The notes beneath the pieces were generated by a model. The model was given only the letters and a program-made list of their open reading frames with translations, had not been told where the DNA came from and ran no database searches. Position numbers and translations under genes: made by a program. 64,000 nucleotides of DNA from an uncultured Robinsoniella sp. (lineage in GTDB: Bacteria > Bacillota > Clostridia > Lachnospirales > Lachnospiraceae), in the NCBI GenBank assembly GCA_900540475.1, contig UQGG01000003.1, positions 124,001-188,000 of the forward strand, read 5' to 3'. Each line of letters opens with the position of its first letter. Positions within the stretch are counted from its first letter, which is position 1. Below, one piece after another: positions 26,709 to 34,736 of this stretch.

Positions 26709-27728
26709 ATGAAAAAGGTTAAAGTTGGAATTGCAGGTTTAGGCAGATTGGGAAAGGTACATGCAGGAAATCTGGCGTTTAAGATTCCAAATGCAGAATT
26801 GACTGCAGCATGTTCCATTATGCCCGCAGAGCTCACCTATGCACAGGAAGAGTTAGGAGTTAAAGAGGTATACAGCGATTATCGGGAGATGCTGGCTAAG
26901 GCTGATATTGATGCAGTTGCGATAATCACAACCAGCGGAGAGCACTGCTGGCAGATAGAAGCAGCTTTAGATGCAGGCAAACATGTATTTTCAGATAAGC
27001 CTCTGGGCGTAAATGTAGAGGAATGTAAAATTGCAGAAAAAGCCGTGGAACGCCATCCGGAACTCATATTTTTCCTTGGTTTCATGAGAAGATTCGACCC
27101 GTCTTACGCTTATGCAAAGAAGAAGATAGAAGAAGGAGCCATCGGGACTCCTTATATGGTAAAGGCAACCGGAATCGACCCGGAAGCTATGGTTGATGGT
27201 GCTATTAAATTTGCGGCAACCAGCGGTGGTATCTTTATTGATATGGCTATTCACGATATTGATCTGATGCGCTGGTTCCTTGGCTCCGACCCGGTGGAAG
27301 TCTACGCCACAGGATCTACGTTTAAGCATCCGGAGTTCAAAGCGGCAGGTGATGATGAAACAGGTGTGGCGATGTATAAATGTGAAAATGGTGCCGTAGG
27401 ATTTGTCCATGTGGGACGTACAGCCCCTCACGGGTATCACGTGGAAACGGAAATCGTGGGTACGGAAGGCTCTATCCGCGTCAGTCCTGTTCCGGCTAAG
27501 AACCTGTGTATGCTTTATAATAACCAGGGCGTGGTTCAGGAATGTGTCAGCGGATTCCCGGAAAGATTTTCGGAATCCTACCGCCTGGAAATGGAAGAAT
27601 TTATTAATTCTGTACAAAACAATACCAAACCGGAAGTTACCGTTTATGACGGAACAAAATCCACGCAGATCGGCTTTGCCACAACAGAAGCATACCGTCA
27701 GGGCGGCATTGTAAAAATCGAATATTAA
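26709..27728 (+). CDS. Gfo/Idh/MocA oxidoreductase, inositol 2-dehydrogenase-like
   Basis: A 339-residue NAD(P)-dependent dehydrogenase. The Rossmann motif is 'GIAGLGRLGKVHAG'; the catalytic Lys is in 'FSDKPLGV' and the conserved Asp/His pair in 'GGIFIDMAIHDIDLMRWFLG', all matching inositol dehydrogenases. A second relative, a better match to IolG, lies in the iol operon at 40986. Two such enzymes often act on different stereoisomers (myo, scyllo, D-chiro), so this one may serve another inositol. It is probably co-transcribed with the symporter. GAAGAGAGG precedes the ATG. Confidence 0.88.
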   Translation: MKKVKVGIAGLGRLGKVHAGNLAFKIPNAELTAACSIMPAELTYAQEELGVKEVYSDYREMLAKADIDAVAIITTSGEHCWQIEAALDAGKHVFSDKPLGVNVEECKIAEKAVERHPELIFFLGFMRRFDPSYAYAKKKIEEGAIGTPYMVKATGIDPEAMVDGAIKFAATSGGIFIDMAIHDIDLMRWFLGSDPVEVYATGSTFKHPEFKAAGDDETGVAMYKCENGAVGFVHVGRTAPHGYHVETEIVGTEGSIRVSPVPAKNLCMLYNNQGVVQECVSGFPERFSESYRLEMEEFINSVQNNTKPEVTVYDGTKSTQIGFATTEAYRQGGIVKIEY

Positions 27729-27735
27729 ACTCTGT

Positions 27736-27781
27736 AAAAGCCCCGGTCCTTTGGAGAATGCATGCTCCGGGACGGGGCTTT
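27736..27781 (+). terminator. Terminator after the dehydrogenase
   Basis: AAAAGCCCCGGTCC pairs with GGACGGGGCTTT allowing one bulge, with GGAG/CTCC inside the loop; a short T-run follows. Confidence 0.75.
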
Positions 27782-27822
27782 GAGTCATTTTGGGAAATAC
27801 CCGTCTTTTAAGATGCTGCTAT

Positions 27823-27852
27823 CTTGACTCTTTCGTCAAGAGTTCTTATAAT
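27823..27852 (+). promoter_or_regulatory. Sigma-A promoter with inverted repeat over the -35
   Basis: TTGACT (27824-27829), 17 bases, TATAAT (27847-27852). CTTGAC-TCTTTC-GTCAAG (27823-27840) is a perfect inverted repeat covering the -35 and part of the spacer, so it is a candidate operator for a repressor of the two-component genes. Confidence 0.75.
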
Positions 27853-27916
27853 ACAATTAACATGACGGAGCCTGCCAGAGCGTGTTTGAAATATTATTAC
27901 GGGAAAAGGGGTATCT

Positions 27917-29653
27917 ATGATTCACAGTATACGCAGTAAAATCCTGCTGGCAATAGTTGGCATTACCCTGATTACGGCGCTGTCCATCACCATCGCCTTT
28001 TACTTTAAATCCTCGGAAATGGTGGAAGACAACTATGGGAAAAATCTGTATGGGCGCATGGAACAAATGGGGAAGGTATTTGATGATTCGCTAAAAGAAA
28101 TCTATTATATTACGGTACAGGCTTCCTGTGACGGGGAAATGAAAGAGAAGATTCAGGAATATCTAAGGACCGGACAGGATCTGATTCTGGAAGATATTGC
28201 TTCCAGGCTTAAAACTTATAAACGGCGTTACAGTGATATCGGTTCTGTCTGTCTGGTGCTCCCAAAGGATGGAATCATGGTCACGTCCCAGGATTATCCC
28301 ATCTATGAAAAGCAGCTTTCAGAAGAAAAGACAGCTGCGATCGCACAGGCGGCGGTTTCCGGCAGTATGCCTGCGATTGTACCGGATCCACTCAGATCGT
28401 CCTCTGATTTTTTATCATATATAGATACCATAGAGGGTGATGACGGTGAGATTCTGGGCTATATTATGGCAAATGTGGAAGAGCGGACGATATTTTATAA
28501 ATATCTGGATGGGCTCTATGACCAGAAGACAACCGCTGCCATGATTTTAAATGACCAGGGGGAAATTGTATCATCCCAAAATGCGGAAGATATGGGAAGT
28601 GTATATAAGAGCAGAGATTTTGACGTTCTATACAAGAATGGGTTCACCAACAGCCTGGATAAAAGTAAACTGGGTGTCTTTTATAAAGGGACTTTCAGTG
28701 GCTGCCAGTTTTTTATGGTCGTTGCCAGAAGTGAGATTCTAAAGGATCTGAACCAGTTGAAATACTTTCTGGCGGTGTTTTTAGCCATATTTGTACTGGC
28801 GGCAGTATTCATTGCCTATTTTATTACGAAAGCTATGTATAAGCCGCTTAAATGCCTTACAGACACTATGAAAGAAGTCAGCGGCGGTGAGCTGGATAAA
28901 AGGGTTGAAATTGACACAAATGATGAAATCGGAGAATTGTCCGGCAATTTTAACAGCATGCTGGATCATATCAATGAACTGATCGGCCAGCTGGTTAAAG
29001 AAGAAATGCTGAAGAAGGATGCGGAGCTGGAAGCGCTGCAATATCAGATTACTCCCCATTTTATGTACAACACCCTCAATTCCATCAAGTATGCGGCTCT
29101 GCTGAAGGGAGAAAAAGAGCTGGGGACGATGATCGGTGACTTTATTGAACTGCTGCAGGCTAGTATTAATAAAAAAGGAACATTTATTACTTTGGCTGAT
29201 GAACTGCATATTTTGGAAAATTATATCCGGCTTCAGGAATTCCGCTATGAAGGGAAATTTTCTGTGGACATCGAAACGAAACAGGAGGCAAACGGATGCT
29301 TTGTACCAAGACTGCTGCTGCAGCCAATTGTGGAAAATGCATTGCTTCACGGTCTGGACATGAAAAATCCGGACAGCAGAATCATCATACGTGCAGGCGT
29401 AGAAGAAGAGATGCTCTGTCTGGAAGTGGAAGATAACGGCAGAGGTATGACACCGGAGCAGATCGAAAGCCTGCTGACGCAGAAAGCAAGAAAGACCAGC
29501 GGACTAAGCAGCATCGGTGTGGCGAATGTGAGGGACCGCCTGGAACTGTACTATGGAGAAAAGGGCGGAATTTCTTATGAAAGCAGCGGACATGGAACAA
29601 AAGCATGTCTGTTTCTGCCGGCATACAGAGAGGTGGACGAATACTCGGTATAA
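27917..29653 (+). CDS. Sensor histidine kinase, YesM/LytS type
   Basis: A 578-residue membrane kinase. Membrane helices at about 8-30 and 283-305 flank an extracellular, Cache-like sensor domain. A HAMP domain follows (about 306-358), then the His_kinase domain with the phosphoacceptor His in 'YQITPHFMYNTLNSIKY' (near 381), and an ATPase with 'LQPIVENALLHGLD' and 'VEDNGRGM' plus 'SSIGVANVRDRL'. It is paired with the AraC-type regulator 57 bases downstream. Such pairs usually control nearby sugar transporter or glycosidase genes. The lone binding lipoprotein upstream may be its accessory sensor (inference). Confidence 0.93.
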   Translation: MIHSIRSKILLAIVGITLITALSITIAFYFKSSEMVEDNYGKNLYGRMEQMGKVFDDSLKEIYYITVQASCDGEMKEKIQEYLRTGQDLILEDIASRLKTYKRRYSDIGSVCLVLPKDGIMVTSQDYPIYEKQLSEEKTAAIAQAAVSGSMPAIVPDPLRSSSDFLSYIDTIEGDDGEILGYIMANVEERTIFYKYLDGLYDQKTTAAMILNDQGEIVSSQNAEDMGSVYKSRDFDVLYKNGFTNSLDKSKLGVFYKGTFSGCQFFMVVARSEILKDLNQLKYFLAVFLAIFVLAAVFIAYFITKAMYKPLKCLTDTMKEVSGGELDKRVEIDTNDEIGELSGNFNSMLDHINELIGQLVKEEMLKKDAELEALQYQITPHFMYNTLNSIKYAALLKGEKELGTMIGDFIELLQASINKKGTFITLADELHILENYIRLQEFRYEGKFSVDIETKQEANGCFVPRLLLQPIVENALLHGLDMKNPDSRIIIRAGVEEEMLCLEVEDNGRGMTPEQIESLLTQKARKTSGLSSIGVANVRDRLELYYGEKGGISYESSGHGTKACLFLPAYREVDEYSV

Positions 29654-29710
29654 TCCAATATGCCGGTTGAAGACAGATAAAAACGCATAGCGGCAAAGGA
29701 GAGGTGTGGG

Positions 29711-31300
29711 ATGTTTCGAACGATAATTGTAGACGATGATTATTTGGTCAGGACATATTTAAAACAGCTGGAAGCCTGGAAACGGGCGGGCTATGAAATT
29801 ATAGGGGATGTAAGGGACGGGGAAGAAGCACTCCGCCTGACAGAAGAGGCTTTGCCGGATGTAGTGGTAACGGATATTTCCATGCCCCTTATGGACGGTA
29901 TTGAACTGATCAGGAGAATCCGGGAAAGAGACCGGGAAATATATATCATTGTGCTGAGCTGCCACGATGATTTTAACTACGTAAAGGAAGCTATGAAGCT
30001 TGGGGCAAATGAATATGTGCTGAAAAATTCCCTGGATGAAGATTCCCTGTATGAGCTTTTGGAAAATGCCAGACATCAGATGGCGCATATGCAAGTCAGG
30101 CTGGATGAAGAGGAACGGACCAGAAAGCTGATCAAAATGGGAAGCCATTCTCTGAAGTATCATTTTTTCAATCAGCTGCTGTCAGGAACGATGACCCGGG
30201 AGGAAAGAGAACAAAAGAGGCGGGAGGCAGGAATCAGCGGGAAGTTTATCAACAGTGCAGTAATAAATATGTTTATCCCGGACTGGGCGGTAGTAAAGGC
30301 ACAGATGTCGCCCCTGGAGGCGGATCAGTACAGCCGGCTTTTTTTACATACGCTCACCCAACAGCTTGAACTGCTCCTGGGAACAGAAAGTGCATACGTG
30401 GAAGAGATCTATTTGGGAGAAGGGATTTTCTGCTGCTTCTTAGACTTATCTGCCATGTGCAGAAGCAGTCTGATGAAGCAGAAGCTGACCAGTGTGGCAT
30501 CCGCCTGTTTTAAATGCTGTAAACAGGAGCCGTACAGGTATGCGGTAGGGGTAAGCAATATCTGCATCGGAGAAGATGGAATACGTCAGGCTTACCAGCA
30601 GGCAAGGGAAATGATTAAGCTGAAATTTTACGAAGATAATGACATTCTGTATTTTGACGGGGCAAGAACCATAGCAAAGCAGATGCCTTTGGAGGCAGAA
30701 AGTCTTCTGGAAGATATGCCGGGAATAATTGCAGGAAAAAAACAAGAGGAACTTCGGGATGCCTTTGAAAAGGTTATGGCGGCATGCCAAAAGAGCTGTA
30801 CGGACAGCAAAGCCGTTGTGCACTGGCTGAAAAATCTGGATGCGAAGTTGAAAGTGGAAAGAACGGCAGATGAATATGCAGCGATTACAAGGATCGAGGA
30901 TCTGGGCAGAATCTGTGAGGATTATTCCAGACGCCTGCTCTCGGAGCGGTCAAAAGAGATACCCAAAAATGTCAGCGCTGTAATAAAGCAGGCATTAGCG
31001 TACATACACAACCATTACCGTCATCAGATCGGACTAAACGATGCTGCGCAAGCAGTGGGAGTGAACCATGCCTACCTCAGTTATCTCTTTAAACAGGAAA
31101 TGGGGATTGGATTTTCCAACTATCTGCTGGATTGCCGCATGGAGTGTGCCAGGGAATTGCTGCGTGACACCGGATGCAAGATCAAAGAAGTAGCGGAACA
31201 ATCCGGTTTTAATGATTATCATTATTTTTCAAAAGCATTCAAGAAGCTGAATGACTGCAGCCCCGCTGATTACAGGAAGAACAGCAGCGGGCGTATTTAG
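29711..31300 (+). CDS. Response regulator, receiver plus AraC HTH (YesN type)
   Basis: A 529-residue regulator. The receiver domain (about 1-120) has the acidic pocket 'VDDDYLVRTYL', the phosphoacceptor Asp55 in 'VVVTDISMPLMDG' and the Lys in 'EYVLKNS'. A long middle region (about 150-410) of unknown fold follows, and the C-terminal AraC domain (about 425-525) has 'LNDAAQAVGVNHAYLSYLFK' and 'IKEVAEQSGFNDYHYFSKAF', two helix-turn-helix motifs. It is the partner of the kinase just upstream. Targets are not shown but the neighbouring transport genes are likely. The ribosome site is GGAGAGG. Confidence 0.95.
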   Translation: MFRTIIVDDDYLVRTYLKQLEAWKRAGYEIIGDVRDGEEALRLTEEALPDVVVTDISMPLMDGIELIRRIRERDREIYIIVLSCHDDFNYVKEAMKLGANEYVLKNSLDEDSLYELLENARHQMAHMQVRLDEEERTRKLIKMGSHSLKYHFFNQLLSGTMTREEREQKRREAGISGKFINSAVINMFIPDWAVVKAQMSPLEADQYSRLFLHTLTQQLELLLGTESAYVEEIYLGEGIFCCFLDLSAMCRSSLMKQKLTSVASACFKCCKQEPYRYAVGVSNICIGEDGIRQAYQQAREMIKLKFYEDNDILYFDGARTIAKQMPLEAESLLEDMPGIIAGKKQEELRDAFEKVMAACQKSCTDSKAVVHWLKNLDAKLKVERTADEYAAITRIEDLGRICEDYSRRLLSERSKEIPKNVSAVIKQALAYIHNHYRHQIGLNDAAQAVGVNHAYLSYLFKQEMGIGFSNYLLDCRMECARELLRDTGCKIKEVAEQSGFNDYHYFSKAFKKLNDCSPADYRKNSSGRI

Positions 31301-31312
31301 CAGGCAGGATCA

Positions 31313-32374
31313 TCAGCACTCTTGAGATAAAACGGAAATAATTTTTTGAAATTCTCTGTTATCGCGAAGAAAATCATATTCTTTGCTATTTTCAAATTCA
31401 TGTACCAACGCCGGAACAAGAGCCTTTTTCATATCGATGCCGGGCATCTGGGCGATTCGGTGATAGAGAGGCAGCTTGCTTAAATCCCAGGATGTATGAA
31501 TAGCATGGATGATTTTTTTCAATTGAAGGATACTTTTATCAACATCATTTTCAAACAAAGAAAGCTGTAATTTTGGCACAAAGGCTCCGTAATCCCAAAG
31601 ACCAAATAAAGAAACCATACTTTCTGCAATTTGGGCAATTTGTTCAGCTTTCTCTTTATTTCCGGTTGTCAATTCAATATTTATCAGTTTTTGCATAAGG
31701 GGCTGCATACTGCTCAATGAAGTTAGCAGCTTTTGCTCGATAATCTCGGCTGCTTCATCGCATTGTCCCCGATGCAGCAATAAGTCCACCAGTAAGACCG
31801 ATTTATCGAAATTATTTTCAGGGATTGTTTCTAACAGCTGCTCTGCCTGGTCATACTGAGAATTTTTGATATACTTTTTTGCAAGCATATAGGCGGCAGA
31901 GTTTTTAATAGCCGTATCCTGACCAGCCGCTGCCTGTTGATACCACAAAATGATTTGTTGTTCATACTCTTCTTTATCGTCTAAATCTGCCGGATTCAAA
32001 GTCAGGCAGTTGTCCATAACCGTTGCCACTAAATAAATCAAGCTGTCACAGCGCGGATATTCATAAGTCTTTTCTAACGCAGTATGAAAGGCGGTTTCAA
32101 ACCCCTCTTCCTGCATTATTTCAACAAGTTCAGCACAAAAAATGCGAATCTCAGGTTCGGTTAGATTTTCTTTAAAAAGAAAAAGTGTATTCAGGTCAAT
32201 TTTTAAGAGCCTGGCAAGTGCCGGCAGCAGTAAAATATCCGGGTAAGAATTGCCCCGTTCCCACTTATTAACAGCCGGAGTGGTAACCCCTAAATAATTT
32301 GCTACCTGCTCTTGCGTCAGTTCCATCTCTTTTCTTCTTTTTTTTATGATCTCATTCATTTTCAAAACCATCAT
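31313..32374 (-). CDS. XRE-family regulator with TPR-like C-terminus
   Basis: A 353-residue protein. An XRE helix-turn-helix (about residues 6-60) has 'LTQEQVANYLGVTTPAVNKW' followed by 'ERGNSYPDILLLPALARLL'. The rest is helical with paired repeats such as 'YDQAEQLLETIPENN' and 'CDEAAEIIEQKL', like TPR regulators that bind peptides or respond to cell density. It is convergent with the response regulator, 12 bases apart and without a visible terminator. The start is ambiguous between adjacent ATGs at 32374 and 32371, since GGAGGAG directly abuts the first. Its own promoter and targets are unclear. Confidence 0.82.
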   Translation of the reverse strand: MMVLKMNEIIKKRRKEMELTQEQVANYLGVTTPAVNKWERGNSYPDILLLPALARLLKIDLNTLFLFKENLTEPEIRIFCAELVEIMQEEGFETAFHTALEKTYEYPRCDSLIYLVATVMDNCLTLNPADLDDKEEYEQQIILWYQQAAAGQDTAIKNSAAYMLAKKYIKNSQYDQAEQLLETIPENNFDKSVLLVDLLLHRGQCDEAAEIIEQKLLTSLSSMQPLMQKLINIELTTGNKEKAEQIAQIAESMVSLFGLWDYGAFVPKLQLSLFENDVDKSILQLKKIIHAIHTSWDLSKLPLYHRIAQMPGIDMKKALVPALVHEFENSKEYDFLRDNREFQKIISVLSQEC

Positions 32375-32665
32375 CTCCTCCTTTATTAGTTTCTATTATA
32401 ACGAAATGATACGGCTGTGACTATTGAACAGCATTTTAATTTAAAGTGCATTTATTTAACTACAAGTTAATTGTAGGTTTGTGTTTTAATACTGTCAACA
32501 TGTATGTTAAGTAGTTACATGGCTTTCATTGAATCTTTCGGTTCTCTGCATGGATTGTATTCTACCGGGATTTTATGTAGAAATCTGCAATATTCTTGGA
32601 TATTTTTATGGATAAGCACTGGAATCAAGTGTTTTTATTTATTTGAAAAAGATCTCAAAAAAGGT
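32375..32665. other. A+T-rich divergent gap, little recognised
   Basis: This region separates the XRE gene from the radical SAM promoter. A TATAAT box on the minus strand near 32396-32401 may serve the XRE gene with a poor -35. CTACAA-GTTAA-TTGTAG (32460-32476) is a perfect small inverted repeat that could be an operator. I see no gene here. Confidence 0.4.
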
Positions 32666-32694
32666 TTGACATGAAAACAGATCTGATGTAATAT
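32666..32694 (+). promoter_or_regulatory. Sigma-A promoter of the radical SAM set
   Basis: TTGACA, 17 bases, TAATAT: a near-consensus promoter 100 bases before the radical SAM start codon. Confidence 0.85.
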
Positions 32695-32780
32695 GATATT
32701 AACAAAATGATATTAACAAATAAGTAATAACAAGGATGTATAACAAAGTGGTATAACAAAGAAGTCTTAGCAAAGAAGGA
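32693..32780 (+). repeat. Regular 13-14-nt TAACAA array in the leader
   Basis: Five TAACAA and one TAGCAA lie at 32700, 32714, 32728, 32741, 32754 and 32768, so the spacing is 14, 14, 13, 13 and 14 bases. The first two units are an exact 14-base tandem (ATGATATTAACAAA), and two later ones share TATAACAAAG. The array fills the transcribed leader from the -10 box to the ribosome site, so it may act as DNA iterons or as an RNA-binding array. Confidence 0.8.
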
Positions 32781-32793
32781 GAGAGGTATTGTT

Positions 32794-33801
32794 ATGGAGA
32801 GATTATCGTTGGAAAGAAAAGGAACCTTTTTAAGAGCATCTGTTTGTGATGTCTGCAATTTTTCCTGTGAGTATTGCGCCACAGACCTGGGGATGGAAAA
32901 TCATACACCGAAGTGCCTGAATGCTCCGCTTCTCAGCGCAGAAGCGTATATTGAAAATTTAAAACTGTTAGCCGGACATGGATTTGAAATCATCTCGTTT
33001 ACAGGTGGAGAACCGCTGCTTGCCAAAGACATTGATCAGCTGCTTGAGGCTGGCAGAAAAATATTTAAGAAAGTGGAAATTACTACAAATGGGTCAAAAG
33101 TGCTTGAGCATCTGGATCTGATTAAAAAGAATGTGGATATATTAAAGATTTCCATCGATGCTGTAGATCGTGATCTGCGTGTGAATATAGCACACAATCC
33201 GGATGCTGCAGATACATTAAGGGTAATAGAAGAATGCTGTAAAGCCGGTATGGAGTCTGTTGGATTGAATTTTGTCTATATGAAACAAAACCGGGAGGAG
33301 CTGCCAGCCCTTGTGGAATATGTAAAAGGACTGAATGAAAAGTATCAGACGGATATTTACATAAGTGTTTTGGATTTGTATTATTCCAGGGGGAACCAGG
33401 AGTTCTGGGAGGAACAGTTTGTCAATCTGAAAGAGCTGAGAGCAGATATCCGGAAGATGGGGATTCAGATAAACCGCAGACTCCGGGTAGGTTGTGATTC
33501 TTACAATTGCCGGTGGAATGGTGTACTGGTCAATATGAAGGACAGTATTTCCTGTACGCATAGAAGTGCCCTGTGCGATACCTGTAAGGAATACTGCCAG
33601 GAAGGAATCTACAGTCTGAAGCATTCAGCAAGCGGCTGGATCAGTGTATGTCCCACGAATAATCCAAAGCTTGGTTCTTTGCTTGCAGGAGATGAAAAAA
33701 GCGGTATTGCTGACCGGTATATAAATCAACTCAATGCAATTACGAGAGTTGACCATACGGGGCAGGAGTTCTTTTTGAAAAATGGTTTGAAGGAGAGGTA
33801 A
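32794..33801 (+). CDS. MoaA-like radical SAM enzyme with extra Cys cluster
   Basis: A 335-residue radical SAM protein. The CX3CX2C cluster is Cys21, Cys25 and Cys28 in 'CDVCNFSCEYCATD'; 'ISFTGGEPLL' binds SAM and 'KVEITTNGSKVL' is the next conserved strand. The C-terminal third has Cys254, 261, 264, 268 and 286, enough for a second Fe-S cluster as in MoaA or SPASM proteins. The sequence is most like the MoaA branch, but no molybdopterin genes are nearby. It is the first gene of a tight set (next start 4 bases after its stop) with an AspRS-like protein and a NrtR-like regulator. The substrate is unknown. AAGGAGAG precedes the ATG. Confidence 0.88.
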   Translation: MERLSLERKGTFLRASVCDVCNFSCEYCATDLGMENHTPKCLNAPLLSAEAYIENLKLLAGHGFEIISFTGGEPLLAKDIDQLLEAGRKIFKKVEITTNGSKVLEHLDLIKKNVDILKISIDAVDRDLRVNIAHNPDAADTLRVIEECCKAGMESVGLNFVYMKQNREELPALVEYVKGLNEKYQTDIYISVLDLYYSRGNQEFWEEQFVNLKELRADIRKMGIQINRRLRVGCDSYNCRWNGVLVNMKDSISCTHRSALCDTCKEYCQEGIYSLKHSASGWISVCPTNNPKLGSLLAGDEKSGIADRYINQLNAITRVDHTGQEFFLKNGLKER

Positions 33802-33805
33802 AGGG

Positions 33806-34708
33806 ATGAAAGCGGCAGAGCATCTGCAGAGAAGAGAAGTGATGGAGTGTCTGGCTCTGACTAACCGAATCCGGCAGAGAACCAGATATTATCTGGAAAA
33901 ACAGGGTTTTACGGAATTTGATACGCCGGTGCTGGCTGTTCCCGGCGGGGAGAGATATAATCCGACTTTTCCGGTAGAGATAGAAGGGGAGGAACGATCC
34001 CTGTCGGATTCGCCCCAGGTATATAAAATGCTTTTCATGCTGGCAGGATATGACCGGTATTATCAGTTTGCCCATTGTTTCCGGCCCATTGCCCATGAGA
34101 AGAATAAGGAAACCCGACTGTGTGAATTTGTACAGATCGATGTGGAGCTGCATGTAGAAAACCTGCACGCACTTATTAGGGAAGCGGTTGCTTTATTGGA
34201 AACTATCTGCGCCGATGGAGGAAGAAAGATAAGCGTCCGCTTCATGGATGGGCTATGGTGCAGGGAAAACTTTGGGGAAGAGATGAAACCGGATCTCAGG
34301 GAAAATCCAGATGAGATATCTCTTGTGGTGATTGATCATATGCCCCTTACCAATGGAGAACGGACTGGGGATCATGTTCTGATTCCGAATCATCATATTT
34401 TTGCTGCTCCTGAGAATTTTGGAAAAGCGGAAGATTTGGTGAATACCAGAACCCAATCCTTTGATATTGTGTTAAATGGGATAGAGATTGGCGGCGGGGA
34501 TATGCGGATCATGGATGCCTGCCTGCAGGAAAAAATGATGGAAATTTTTTCGGTGGACAAAAAAAGATATTGCAGTTATCTTGAAGAACTGGCACAATAT
34601 AAGGGAACCCCAACAGGAGGCTTTGCCATAGGATTACAGCGACTGGTTATGGCTCTGGCAAAAGTGTCTGATATCCGGGAAACGGTGGCATTTCCCGATT
34701 GGAGATAG
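33806..34708 (+). CDS. AspRS-like class II synthetase core without anticodon domain
   Basis: A 300-residue protein equal to the catalytic core of aspartyl-tRNA synthetase. It keeps motif 1 ('EKQGFTEFDTPVL'), 'DSPQVYKMLFMLAGYDRYYQ', the motif 2 Arg93 in 'HCFRPIAHEK' and 'TRLCEFVQIDVE', 'GIEIGGGDMRIMD', and the motif 3 Arg279 in 'GFAIGLQRLVMALA'. The N-terminal OB-fold anticodon domain and the GAD insert are missing, and the usual motif 2 Glu (fRxE) is Ile95. Cores of this kind act in non-translational ligations (asparagine synthetase AS-AR of archaea, EpmA). It probably makes an acyl-adenylate; the acceptor is unknown. It is co-translated with the radical SAM gene. Confidence 0.85.
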   Translation: MKAAEHLQRREVMECLALTNRIRQRTRYYLEKQGFTEFDTPVLAVPGGERYNPTFPVEIEGEERSLSDSPQVYKMLFMLAGYDRYYQFAHCFRPIAHEKNKETRLCEFVQIDVELHVENLHALIREAVALLETICADGGRKISVRFMDGLWCRENFGEEMKPDLRENPDEISLVVIDHMPLTNGERTGDHVLIPNHHIFAAPENFGKAEDLVNTRTQSFDIVLNGIEIGGGDMRIMDACLQEKMMEIFSVDKKRYCSYLEELAQYKGTPTGGFAIGLQRLVMALAKVSDIRETVAFPDWR

Positions 34709-34736
34709 TGATTTATATTAAGGAGAACGACGGCTG

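Noticed and set aside
32794..33801. Molybdenum cofactor enzyme MoaA
   Set aside because: No other moa or moe genes are near, and the partner genes do not fit molybdopterin synthesis; only MoaA-like is supported.
33806..34708. Calling the AspRS-like protein a truncated or dead tRNA synthetase pseudogene
   Set aside because: The frame is intact, key ATP arginines and the GGGD block remain, and it is tightly placed between two intact genes.
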